Assembly: GCA_007859835.1 (NCBI GenBank)
Contig: SJPJ01000001.1
Location: forward strand, 471,134 to 535,133
DNA length: 64,000 nucleotides
Source of the DNA: Novipirellula herctigrandis
GTDB lineage: Bacteria > Planctomycetota > Planctomycetia > Pirellulales > Pirellulaceae
Reading direction: 5' to 3'
The position numbers and the translations under genes were made by a program. The notes beneath the pieces were generated by a model. It made no database searches. It had not been told where the DNA came from and worked only from the letters and a program-made list of their open reading frames with translations. Below are positions 36,014 through 45,100 of this stretch, piece after piece. Numbering within the stretch: position 1 is the first letter of the stretch; the number at the start of each line of letters is the position of its first letter.

Positions 36014-36106
36014 TTGTAGGGTCTCACAATAATACGCGAGCAGTGAAACTTAAATTTAGACGGCCTTCATCATAACCATAATCGGTGTCGACTGCTCCCA
36101 AAAAAT

Positions 36107-37111
36107 ATGGTTAACGCATCCGCAGTAGCTTCCTTAGCGCTGCCACCGGAAAACCACATAAGTTCAACCACCGGCTACAATAGGAACGCAACCGATAAGC
36201 CGTCACTATGCAATAGGAGCACCCTACAATTGGAAAATAAAAAGGCATCGAAAAACCTTCCACGATGGCAGCGGCTACTTTTTTCAACAATTCGAGTCAC
36301 CTTGCTTTCCTACGCCGGCCTTTTGATCGTACTGGTCGCCATGGAAAGTCGATTGGTCTTTCCCGGTGCCTACATGGAAGACGACCATCGTGCGGTGGCC
36401 AAACCGAACGCGGCGATCGAAGCGATTCGCTACATGGCGTCCGATGGAGTCGAAGCCGGTGGCAGGCTATTCGAGAAAGAGGGACCAACAAATTATGTCC
36501 TGTTCCTTCACGGCAATGGCACAAAGGTGGCTTGGCTAGACGATTGGATGCGGCGTCTCAGTCATGAACTCGACGCGACTGTGTTGGCAGCCGAATTTCG
36601 TGGTTTCGCAGATGATTCCAATACGCCCAATGAAACAGGGCTGATCGCCGATTGTTTTGGCGCTCGCGATTTTTTCTGTCGCCGTTACGACCTAACGCCA
36701 AACCAAATCATTCTGTATGGCCAATCCCTAGGCGGTGGATGCGCTACAGCGTTGGCAGTAGATGGCGGCGCAAAGGTCCTGATTCTGGAACGAACCTTTG
36801 ATCGACTTGTCGACATTGCCGCAGAGATGTATCCGTTTATCCCCACTCGTTTGATCATGCGGAATCGCTTTGACTCCGTCGCTCGAATCGCCAATTACCA
36901 TGGCCCATTGATTCAAATCCACGGCGACACAGACCGCTTGATACCGATCGAAAATGCGAGAAACCTCTTTGACTCCTCCGCTAGCCAAAACAAAACCTGG
37001 ATCGAAATGGACGGAGTTGGCCACAACGATACATTGCCACGGTCAACGATGAAGCAAGTTGCCGGTTTGGTTGAAGCAATCAACGCAGGATCGAGCAACG
37101 CAGGATCGTGA
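36107..37111 (+). CDS. Membrane-anchored alpha/beta hydrolase
   Basis: A 334-residue alpha/beta hydrolase of the ABHD13/BEM46 type. An N-terminal TM segment (about residues 59-80, 'VTLLSYAGLLIVLVAM') is followed by 'NYVLFLHGNGTKVAWLDDW' (oxyanion HGN), the nucleophile GQSLGG ('LYGQSLGGGCATAL'), Asp in 'IHGDTDRLIPIENA' and His in 'GVGHNDTL'. The start is uncertain: an in-frame TTG at 36230 has AGGAG 10 bases upstream and may be the real start, giving 293 residues. The C-terminus ends in NAGSSNAGS, coded by a short 15-base duplication. Confidence 0.85.
   Translation: MVNASAVASLALPPENHISSTTGYNRNATDKPSLCNRSTLQLENKKASKNLPRWQRLLFSTIRVTLLSYAGLLIVLVAMESRLVFPGAYMEDDHRAVAKPNAAIEAIRYMASDGVEAGGRLFEKEGPTNYVLFLHGNGTKVAWLDDWMRRLSHELDATVLAAEFRGFADDSNTPNETGLIADCFGARDFFCRRYDLTPNQIILYGQSLGGGCATALAVDGGAKVLILERTFDRLVDIAAEMYPFIPTRLIMRNRFDSVARIANYHGPLIQIHGDTDRLIPIENARNLFDSSASQNKTWIEMDGVGHNDTLPRSTMKQVAGLVEAINAGSSNAGS
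37082..37108. repeat. 15-base duplication at the hydrolase C-terminus
   Basis: AACGCAGGATCGAGC is followed by AACGCAGGATCG and the stop codon: 1.8 units in frame at the very end of the gene. Confidence 0.75.
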
Positions 37112-37274
37112 CCGGGTGTCCCGAACATTCCCTACAGCTTGTTTGACCGGCATTTTTTTACTCCGCCTCAGCGTTGCCAACGTCGCACGTCGATGATTCA
37201 CCGAGTGTGGCTACCGATCAGGGAGGATCGTAGTGATCTGATCCTCTCCCCTAAGATTGACCTGTAGCACCTTC

Positions 37275-39239
37275 ATGACCCGGCTTCGACGTCGCTGCGA
37301 AACGCTATTTGCCGTGCTGCTTGTCACGGCAACCGGTTGCTGCTGCGGTAGCATACCGCGAATGACACCTGCGATGGTGGTCGCTCCGATCCAAGCGTAT
37401 TCTCTCGAAGACTGGTGCACTGCGGCGCTGCCCAATGTGGAAGCGAAAATTGCGAATCTGGAAGAAGATCGATGCCAGATGGAGATTCAACCGACGGCCG
37501 GGAATGTAACTCGGTTAGCCGAAGCGTCTTACGCAATCGGCGAGCAACTCCATGCACTCAATGACGATCGAGCAGTCGATTATTGGGCCCGGACGATCGC
37601 TTTCGAGGACTTCGCTGCAACTTTGCGAAAGAGGGACCACGATGACGTTGAAAACGTCCTGCGATCGATTCAGGTGCACCGCAGCGCAACGATTCGAATC
37701 CTATCGACAGCTGAAAAATACGGACGCTTGGACCCAACCGCAGTTCTCTATGTAAACGGACTGATGGAATCCACGGTCGTGCCAGTTCACCACAACGGAT
37801 TTGTCTGGGACGCGAGCCAATTCCAGGATATTGAGGTGTTTGAGCCACCGCAGGAGTGGACTGGATTGGCACCATCGGGGACCGAAGCCGCAGGGAACGT
37901 TGATGGCTATGGCATCCCCGTCGTCGTACTTACCGACAAGGTTGAGAACATTGAGGACGGGCGTCCAACGCGAACCGACTCGTTTGTTCTGCCGAGAAGT
38001 GAATTTGCGGCGACTGCCCTTGTCTATTTTCCGATCACGCTGTTTTCCGACGTAGCTACCGAGTCACTCGGCCCTGCATCGGTTGTGTTCGTCAATCCAC
38101 TCATGGTTGCCCCGAAGCCGCGCGACGATGGATCGATTGCAAACGCAGGCATTCCCATGGCGCAAAGCCCCGCCATGGCATTGGCCTACTCACGCCAAGA
38201 GAGCAAATACAGTCCGATCTCTGCTTTTCTCTATGGTGACAACGGAATCGATGAAGCAGGGCTATGGTTCTTGGAACCATATCAACAGGACAAGATCCCT
38301 TTGATCTTTGTGCATGGTTTATTGTCGGACCCTAATACATTTGTGGCAATGGCCAATGCGGTAAGGGCTGACCACCGGTTACGAACGCGGTACCAAATTT
38401 GGGCATACCGCTACCCAACCGGCGAGGAATTCCTGCGATCCGCCGCAACGCTGCGTGAAGACCTAGCAATCGCATTTGCACAGTCAACCGCCGTCAACTC
38501 GACCAACGAATGCCACGCACCTTCCAATGCCGTAATCGTAGGGCATAGCATGGGGGGATTGGTTGCGAAGCTACAAGTAATCGACAGCGACGATTCACTT
38601 TGGCGATCGGTATCCAACGTGCCCATCGAGCAAATCAACGCACCTAAAGAAACAATCGATGAATTGCGTCGGGCATTCTATTTCCAATCAAACCCGCATA
38701 TCGGGCGGATCGTTTACGTCGCAACGCCTCACCAAGGATCGCCTTGGGCGTCAGCGTGCGTGGGGCGTCTCGGAGCCAAATTGGCGCGGCGCCAACAGCC
38801 TCAACTAAAAGAATTTGAACAATTGGTGGCAAATAATCCCGATGCGTTTTCGGAAAAGATAGCGGAGTCGTTACCGACTAGTCTCGATTTCCTACGTCCC
38901 ACCAGTCGATTGATACAATCGTTGTCAATGATCGCCCCAGCCCCTCATGCAAAAACAAATTCGTTGATTGGCAACCGATGCTACTTGCCCTTTTTAGAGC
39001 CATCCGATAGCGTCGTCCCAGTAACGAGTGCATTGCGGGAGCAAGATGAAACGACAACATTGATAAACGCAACCCACACCGGCATTCAAACCTCTCGAGT
39101 CGCCCACGGCGAACTAGTGCGAATTCTGAAACTCCACTTGGACGAACTGCCGCAAAAAGGATACACTCGCGAACATGAGCAAGACATTTCATGTCAAACC
39201 GCAACTGCTGAGCCAATTAAGCCAATCGATGGTGCTTGA
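37275..39239 (+). CDS. Lipase-like alpha/beta hydrolase lipoprotein
   Basis: A 654-residue protein. The ATG at 37275 (not the upstream TTG 37257) starts a lipoprotein-type signal with 'LLVTATGC' as lipobox. About 320 residues precede the hydrolase domain, which begins 'KIPLIFVHGLLSDPNTFVAM' and has the nucleophile GHSMGG ('AVIVGHSMGGLVAKLQV') and a likely His in 'THTGIQTSRVAHGEL'. It resembles the PGAP1/DUF676 group. The role is probably cell-envelope lipid or ester hydrolysis. Its 3' end overlaps the ROK regulator gene by 65 bases. Confidence 0.85.
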   Translation: MTRLRRRCETLFAVLLVTATGCCCGSIPRMTPAMVVAPIQAYSLEDWCTAALPNVEAKIANLEEDRCQMEIQPTAGNVTRLAEASYAIGEQLHALNDDRAVDYWARTIAFEDFAATLRKRDHDDVENVLRSIQVHRSATIRILSTAEKYGRLDPTAVLYVNGLMESTVVPVHHNGFVWDASQFQDIEVFEPPQEWTGLAPSGTEAAGNVDGYGIPVVVLTDKVENIEDGRPTRTDSFVLPRSEFAATALVYFPITLFSDVATESLGPASVVFVNPLMVAPKPRDDGSIANAGIPMAQSPAMALAYSRQESKYSPISAFLYGDNGIDEAGLWFLEPYQQDKIPLIFVHGLLSDPNTFVAMANAVRADHRLRTRYQIWAYRYPTGEEFLRSAATLREDLAIAFAQSTAVNSTNECHAPSNAVIVGHSMGGLVAKLQVIDSDDSLWRSVSNVPIEQINAPKETIDELRRAFYFQSNPHIGRIVYVATPHQGSPWASACVGRLGAKLARRQQPQLKEFEQLVANNPDAFSEKIAESLPTSLDFLRPTSRLIQSLSMIAPAPHAKTNSLIGNRCYLPFLEPSDSVVPVTSALREQDETTTLINATHTGIQTSRVAHGELVRILKLHLDELPQKGYTREHEQDISCQTATAEPIKPIDGA

Positions 39240-40344
39240 TTCCGTTCGTCGCTGCGGACCGTCAACGCGTGCCGAAATCACTGGTCGATTAGGCGTAACA
39301 TTCCCTACGACGGCGAAAGCGATCGCGTCTCTGCTTGAAGCGAAGTTGCTTGAAGAATACGACGACGAGCAAAATTTGCGTGGTCGCCCCGCGAAGCGAG
39401 TTCGATTGGCGCGAACCAAATCACAGGTGATCGGTATCGAACTTGACCATCCCGATTGCAAAATCGTGGCAGCGGGATTCGACGGTCACACACGCCCGGA
39501 AACACTCGTCTCCTTTCGAACACCCAATGACTACGAATCGCTACTTAGTGAGATTGGGAAACACGTCAATCATTTGATCACACAAACCGAATCGATCACC
39601 CTTGGTATCGGTTTAACGATTCCCGGTTTGGTCGATTATCGCAAAGAACAAGTGTGTCTTTCAGCGAATCTGCCCATATTGAATAATAGGCCGATCGGTA
39701 AAGACATTAGCACGATCGTGAACGTCCATTGCCAAATGGTCCACGACACACATGCTCTCTGCATGGCCGAGAGCATGTACGGTAAAGACATGTCCGCAAA
39801 ACCAAGTTTCGTGATGTTGGCGCACCGCGCCGGAATTGGATTAGGCGTGATGATCGACGGCGCATTCTTAAGCGGATGTGACGGATTCGCTGGGGAAATC
39901 GGGCACACACCGATGATCGAGAACGGTAGACCCTGTTCCTGTGGCCGAAGTGGATGCTTGGAAACGGTCGCGAGCGAATTGGCACTGCTGGAACAGGCGT
40001 CGACCCATTTTGGGCGTGATGTGGATATTGAAGAATACATTTCATTGGCGCTTTCCGAAGACCCTTTCGTGATGGAAGCTCTGTCGGAAGCGTCGCAATA
40101 CTTGGCAATGGTAATCGCAAACGTTGTCAATTTGCTTAATCCCCATCGGCTCTACGTCAACGGACGATTATTCGAAGAATTACCGTGGTTGCTCGACCAC
40201 ATGTCCGAGCAAGCAAGCCAATTGGCCTTGCCGCTGTCATTCGAACGCTGCCAATTCGAACGTGCTGCGAGTTCGCTAATTGATGGTAGCATCGCCAGTG
40301 TGATAAACCACATTACGGATTCGTTGACTCCGCAAGTGACGTAG
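39175..40344 (+). CDS. ROK-family transcriptional regulator
   Basis: A 389-residue protein with an N-terminal winged helix (residues about 10-80, 'RCGPSTRAEITGRLGVTFPT') and a C-terminal ROK sugar-kinase-like domain. The zinc motif reads 'GHTPMIENGRPCSCGRSGCLE'-type, with Cys in CSCGRSGC. ROK repressors sense sugars such as xylose or GlcNAc. It lies 41 bases before an ABC ATPase and then a heparinase, suggesting control of polysaccharide-derived sugar use. The start within the preceding gene is the best one for the HTH. Confidence 0.9.
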   Translation: MSKTFHVKPQLLSQLSQSMVLDSVRRCGPSTRAEITGRLGVTFPTTAKAIASLLEAKLLEEYDDEQNLRGRPAKRVRLARTKSQVIGIELDHPDCKIVAAGFDGHTRPETLVSFRTPNDYESLLSEIGKHVNHLITQTESITLGIGLTIPGLVDYRKEQVCLSANLPILNNRPIGKDISTIVNVHCQMVHDTHALCMAESMYGKDMSAKPSFVMLAHRAGIGLGVMIDGAFLSGCDGFAGEIGHTPMIENGRPCSCGRSGCLETVASELALLEQASTHFGRDVDIEEYISLALSEDPFVMEALSEASQYLAMVIANVVNLLNPHRLYVNGRLFEELPWLLDHMSEQASQLALPLSFERCQFERAASSLIDGSIASVINHITDSLTPQVT

Positions 40345-40385
40345 TGCTCACAAGACCTTTCTCCTAGCACCAACGTCGTTAATTC

Positions 40386-41480
40386 ATGCCAAAGGTCACT
40401 CTACAAAAAATCGAAAAGTCGTTTCAGGCACGCCCGCTTCTGTGTGGGCTGAATCTAGAGACCCGCCCCAATGAATATTTGGTATTGCTTGGTCAGAGCG
40501 GGTCTGGAAAGACGACCACATTAAGGATCATTGCTGGCTTAGAAAAGCCGGACCAAGGCGGAATCTATTTTGACGATGTTGATGTCAAACAAGTTGCCGC
40601 GCGGCATCGCGACGTGTCCTTGATGTTCCAGCACGATGGCCTATACCCGCATTTGACCGTAGAAGAAAACCTTCGCTTTCCACTCAGAGGCAAACTGAAT
40701 CGGGCAGGTCAGTTGTCGCGGATCGAGCAAATCGCTGGCGTTCTCGACATCGAACCTTTTTTGCGGCGTATTCCCGAACGGCTTTCCGGAGGCGAACTTC
40801 GCCGCGTCTCACTCGCGAAATCGGTCATCCGACAAGCTTCGGTACGATTGCTCGATGAACCGCTTTCGGCTCTCGACGCATCACTGCGACATCAATTCCA
40901 GCATGACCTAGTTCGCATTCATCGCCAATTCCCCGCTTTGACGATTCATGTCACCCATGATGGAAACGAAGCGATGCGAATGGGGGATCGGATTGCCGTT
41001 TTAGATCGTGGTGTTATTGCACAAATCGATACACCAGAGAACATCTACTGGTCACCTGCAAACGTGTCCGTTGCAAAAGCCGTCGGATCGCCTCCGATTA
41101 ACTTGTTCCGGGCAAAACAAATTGGCGATAGGGTCCGGTTTGATTTAGCGGGCATTGAGCCACTTCATTTGCCGGGTGTGAAGACTGAAAACGAACTCGA
41201 TATCATCGTCGGAATCCGACCCGAATCGTTTCAAATCGATCGGGAAGCACCTCGTACAACGGCCAGACAATTGCGACTAACCGGCGAGTGCTGTTGGACA
41301 AGCGTGTTTCAGGGAATGCGGCAAATGCAACTTCGCTGTGGTTCACAAACCGTCGAGGTGCTGCTTGATCGATCCGAAACCGTTAGCGTCGGCGCCACGA
41401 TGCAATTAAAGGCGTCGGGCGGAAATGTTTATCGGTTTGAGGCCGATGGCGGCAATTTGCTTGACAACCCAAGTGAGTAG
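40386..41480 (+). CDS. MalK/UgpC-type ABC transporter ATPase
   Basis: A 364-residue ATP-binding subunit of a sugar importer. Walker A 'GQSGSGKTTTLRI', signature 'LSGGELRRVSLAKSV', Walker B 'VRLLDEPLSALDAS', H-loop 'IHVTHDGNEAMRMGD', and a C-terminal TOBE-like regulatory domain. No permease or binding-protein gene is adjacent, so it may serve a transporter encoded elsewhere, as MsiK does in actinomycetes. It follows the ROK regulator. Confidence 0.93.
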   Translation: MPKVTLQKIEKSFQARPLLCGLNLETRPNEYLVLLGQSGSGKTTTLRIIAGLEKPDQGGIYFDDVDVKQVAARHRDVSLMFQHDGLYPHLTVEENLRFPLRGKLNRAGQLSRIEQIAGVLDIEPFLRRIPERLSGGELRRVSLAKSVIRQASVRLLDEPLSALDASLRHQFQHDLVRIHRQFPALTIHVTHDGNEAMRMGDRIAVLDRGVIAQIDTPENIYWSPANVSVAKAVGSPPINLFRAKQIGDRVRFDLAGIEPLHLPGVKTENELDIIVGIRPESFQIDREAPRTTARQLRLTGECCWTSVFQGMRQMQLRCGSQTVEVLLDRSETVSVGATMQLKASGGNVYRFEADGGNLLDNPSE

Positions 41481-41559
41481 CCCTAACGTAGCGACTAAGC
41501 GAAATCGCAAAGATTCGCGACCCGCCTACCTACCCCACCTCCGCTTGAGAACTCTACCC

Positions 41560-43482
41560 ATGAACGTTCGATGGTTCTTCGTTTCGCTGTTTCTTGTCGG
41601 ATTAAACCTGATTCAATCGGAACTCACAGCGGATTCGACAAGGTACGCGTACCCGCCTAAGGTGTCGATCGAAGAAGTTGCTGAAAAAATCACATCAGCG
41701 TCGAAAGACCATCCACGATTGTTTGCCGATGGTGAGACACTCCACCAGCTTCGCGAATCGGTCAAGCAATCCGCATTAAAAAAGAGGATCGCCGATGGCG
41801 TCATCAAGAATGCCGAAGCATTGCAGGACATTCCGCCTGTGGAACGCAAATTGGAAGGTCGGCGATTGCTATCTCAGTCACGCCGCTGCCTCGAACGAGT
41901 CCTTACGCTATCGACGGCTTTCTACTTGACGGATGACGAGCGATTTGTGCGTCGTTGTGAAAGGGAGATGTTAGCCGCTGCTGCGTTCGAGGATTGGAAT
42001 CCGAGTCATTTCTTGGATGTCGGCGAAATGACCCTGGCGTTGGCAATTGGCTACGATTGGCTCTATCACCAATTGGCACCCGAATCACGCGAAACGATTG
42101 CGGAAGCAATTGTCAAAAAGGGTGTCTCGCTGCCTTGGGAAACAAGGCACAAGGGATGGGTTCGGGCGGAGAACAATTGGGGACAAGTTTGTCATGCCGG
42201 TTTAACGGCTGGTGCGATTGCGGTGATGGATTTTGAACCGGAGTTGGCTGCCAAGACTATCCATAACGCGATCACCAATGTCCCCCGTTCCATGAAAGCT
42301 TTTGCACCCCAGGGAAGTTACCCCGAAGGCCCTGGCTATTGGTCCTACGGCACAGGTTTTAACGTCGTGTTAGTCGATGCAATCGAAACGACGTTAGGAA
42401 CGGATTTCGGGTTATCGGCGGCACCTGGTTTTTCCCAGACGGGCGGCTATTTGGCGATGGTCACAGGACCATCAGGCTTGACGTTCAATTATGCCGATGG
42501 CGGATCGGGGCGATCTCCGCAATCTTCGCTGTTCTGGTTCGCCAATAGGTACAACATGCCCGGATGGCTACGCGGTGAAACAGCGAGGTTCGAAAAATTC
42601 AGATCCGATGCGGGGCCCAAAACAGCGGGACGGGGTGGAAATCGCTTGTTGCCACTGGCGTTACTTTGGATGGGCAATTCAGCAAGTGACGAGAGTGCGA
42701 ACGTGGCTCAAAACAAAATGCCGTTGCACTTTAGCAGCGGAGGCACTGTCCCGATCACGATCCACCGAAGTGATTGGGACCAAGCCCCAGCCACTTTCTT
42801 AGGGACAAAAGCAGGATCACCGTCGGCAAATCATGGCAACATGGACGCCGGTTCGTTTGTCCTCGACGCAGACGGAGTCCGCTGGGCATCTGATCTTGGG
42901 GCGGAAGGTTATCACGGCATCGAGTCACGTGGTATGGATCTATGGAACCGAAGACAAGATTCCGATCGCTGGAAGATTTTTCGACAAAGCAACGAAAGTC
43001 ACAACACGCTTGTGATCAATGGTAAATTGCAGCGGGCGTCGGGTTACGCAAAAGTTGTTGATTTTTCAGACGATCTCAATGATCCGTACACCGTCATTGA
43101 TTTGACGGATGTCTACAAAGATCAAGTCAAATCGGCCGTTCGCACCTTTCGAATGCTGCCCAGTGGCGAAGTCACCATCCAAGACGAGATCCAAGGGTTA
43201 AATCCCGGTGCAACCGTCCGATGGGGGATGATCACGACCGGAACACCGGCCCCGAAGAGCCCTTCGCAGTCGATGGTCTTGCTTCAAAACGACAAGCAAT
43301 TTCGATTGAAATTGGAAAGCCCCTCATCGGTCGAGTGGCAGGTCATTGACACGGAAAAACCTCGCAACGAGTGGGATTCTGCTAACCGAGGAACTCGGAT
43401 GATTGCCGCGGAGGCAATCGCACCCACGTCGGGCAAATTGAACATCCTCGTGCGGCTAAGCCCGGGATCAACGATCGACTAG
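41560..43482 (+). CDS. Heparinase II/III-family polysaccharide lyase
   Basis: A 640-residue secreted protein; the ATG at 41560 begins a signal peptide ('MNVRWFFVSLFLVGLNLIQSEL'). An alpha/alpha-toroid domain (about residues 60-370, with 'AIGYDWLYHQLAPES', 'NNWGQVCHAGLTAGAIAVMD' and 'YPEGPGYWSYGTGF') is followed by a beta-sandwich with 'SPSANHGNMDAGSFVLDADG' and 'SHNTLVINGKLQ'. The Asn, His and Tyr residues in these motifs fit the lyase site. It probably cleaves uronic-acid polysaccharides such as alginate or glycosaminoglycans in the periplasm. Confidence 0.9.
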   Translation: MNVRWFFVSLFLVGLNLIQSELTADSTRYAYPPKVSIEEVAEKITSASKDHPRLFADGETLHQLRESVKQSALKKRIADGVIKNAEALQDIPPVERKLEGRRLLSQSRRCLERVLTLSTAFYLTDDERFVRRCEREMLAAAAFEDWNPSHFLDVGEMTLALAIGYDWLYHQLAPESRETIAEAIVKKGVSLPWETRHKGWVRAENNWGQVCHAGLTAGAIAVMDFEPELAAKTIHNAITNVPRSMKAFAPQGSYPEGPGYWSYGTGFNVVLVDAIETTLGTDFGLSAAPGFSQTGGYLAMVTGPSGLTFNYADGGSGRSPQSSLFWFANRYNMPGWLRGETARFEKFRSDAGPKTAGRGGNRLLPLALLWMGNSASDESANVAQNKMPLHFSSGGTVPITIHRSDWDQAPATFLGTKAGSPSANHGNMDAGSFVLDADGVRWASDLGAEGYHGIESRGMDLWNRRQDSDRWKIFRQSNESHNTLVINGKLQRASGYAKVVDFSDDLNDPYTVIDLTDVYKDQVKSAVRTFRMLPSGEVTIQDEIQGLNPGATVRWGMITTGTPAPKSPSQSMVLLQNDKQFRLKLESPSSVEWQVIDTEKPRNEWDSANRGTRMIAAEAIAPTSGKLNILVRLSPGSTID

Positions 43483-43741
43483 AAACGCCACTTTGCGACT
43501 CCGTTAGAACATTTTCATCATGGGAACAGCACGCAAATGCGAGGTCAATCGTGGGCGTTAGGTTTCGACGTTTCGGTCGCACCCAAATGGGTACGATTCA
43601 TCCTTGAACTCGTACGCCTCGTGAAACTCTTGGAGCTAGCACGAACGATGTGGATAACGGTCAAAATCGGTCTTGTCCTCGATCGAAGTCTCTTGCGACA
43701 ATCCGCTGCCGCGACGTCCTTTGATTTTGGCTTGATTGAAA

Positions 43742-45058
43742 ATGTATCTAGGCGACCCCAACGACCAACCCAACCCCTTTGCCCTCCACGTTGATGGCAA
43801 TCGAAAATCGCGTAATTCGTTTAAAACGGCTACCAAATTCTTCATATTGGTGGCATTCCTATTCGTCGCGACCGTCTCGATCGGCAGCTATAGTCGACAA
43901 TGGATCGTCGGTCATCTGATGAGCGACTTTGAGCAGATGCACGTCCCTGAGAAACAACAGCGGCTTGCCCAAATTGCCGAACTTGGCTTGCCTGCGATTG
44001 AGCCACTGGTAGGTAGACTAATCGACAAAGAAAACGAAGTCGCTCGAACCGCTTACGAATTGCTACGTGAATCCCAGAACACTTGGACGTCGCTTGATTG
44101 GAATGAGGCCCGCAAACATCATCATGCAATGGTTACGGCGATGGCCAACATCGCAAGTGCTGTTCCCGACGACCGCACGGGGTGGACGACGAGCCTAGTA
44201 CAACAAACGATTATGGAATCGGTTCAGAAGCAAGACCAAGAATCGAATGAGCTTTACAAATTGGCAACAAGCACACTGTCACGAATGTCGCTAACCGAAA
44301 GTGCCGGGCCGAGCATCCTCAACTCCGAACCACTCGACAATCAGGCACCTGTACGTTTGGCGGTGCGTTCCAAACCATTGCCAGTCACCGAAGCCGATGC
44401 GCTCGACGCGTGGACCGATTGGCCTTTGCCACAATCGGATACACCAACCGACCAAGAAAACTTCCGCGAATCGTCTTATCGCGAATCGACGTACAGCCCA
44501 ATGCCCGAGACACCGCCAACCGAATCGGTGGAGCAAAGCCCCTCGGTGTATCGTTCTTCGGCCATTCGTTTGACCCCGGTCGCACCCGACGAAGCGGTGG
44601 TGTTAAGCGATATCCGCGTCTCTCAGGCGAAGCCCAACCGCCAAGAGGTTGTCCCAACAAGCTATTTGACCGATTCGCCGCTCGAAACGTACGACACACC
44701 ATCAGTAATTCACTGGCTTGGCAGCGAGGAATCCGCACTACGTGAACGAGCGAAGACTGAATTGGCCAAAAGAGGATTTTCGCAGCAACAAATTGCCTTG
44801 GGAATCCAAATTTCATCACCAGATCCTGCGTCACGGCTCGCGTTGGTCGACGCAATCGCTCGATCGCGCATCGAGAATCCTCGTGCCTGGCTCGTAATGC
44901 TGCTCGATGATGCCAATCGCGCCGTTCGTCTACGGACGATTTCAGTCATCGCAACGATGAACGACGCCGAAATGTCCAATCGATTGCGGGAACGACTCGA
45001 TCAAGAACGTGATCCCGTGGTCAATGCTCGCATTCGCCTGGTGCTGAATTTGCGCTAG
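43742..45058 (+). CDS. HEAT-repeat protein with N-terminal TM segment
   Basis: A 438-residue protein; ATG 43742 preferred over TTG 43736. A TM segment (about residues 29-50, 'FFILVAFLFVATVSIGSY') precedes a helical region, a Ser/Thr/Pro/Glu-rich spacer (about 220-300) and a C-terminal pair of HEAT-like repeats ('ERAKTELAKRGFSQQQIA', 'RLRTISVIATMNDAEMS'). No catalytic motif. A structural or binding role at the membrane is inferred. Confidence 0.75.
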   Translation: MYLGDPNDQPNPFALHVDGNRKSRNSFKTATKFFILVAFLFVATVSIGSYSRQWIVGHLMSDFEQMHVPEKQQRLAQIAELGLPAIEPLVGRLIDKENEVARTAYELLRESQNTWTSLDWNEARKHHHAMVTAMANIASAVPDDRTGWTTSLVQQTIMESVQKQDQESNELYKLATSTLSRMSLTESAGPSILNSEPLDNQAPVRLAVRSKPLPVTEADALDAWTDWPLPQSDTPTDQENFRESSYRESTYSPMPETPPTESVEQSPSVYRSSAIRLTPVAPDEAVVLSDIRVSQAKPNRQEVVPTSYLTDSPLETYDTPSVIHWLGSEESALRERAKTELAKRGFSQQQIALGIQISSPDPASRLALVDAIARSRIENPRAWLVMLLDDANRAVRLRTISVIATMNDAEMSNRLRERLDQERDPVVNARIRLVLNLR

Positions 45059-45100
45059 TTTCATCGGAAATTTTCCGTTGCGTCTCTGCCAATTGCTACA

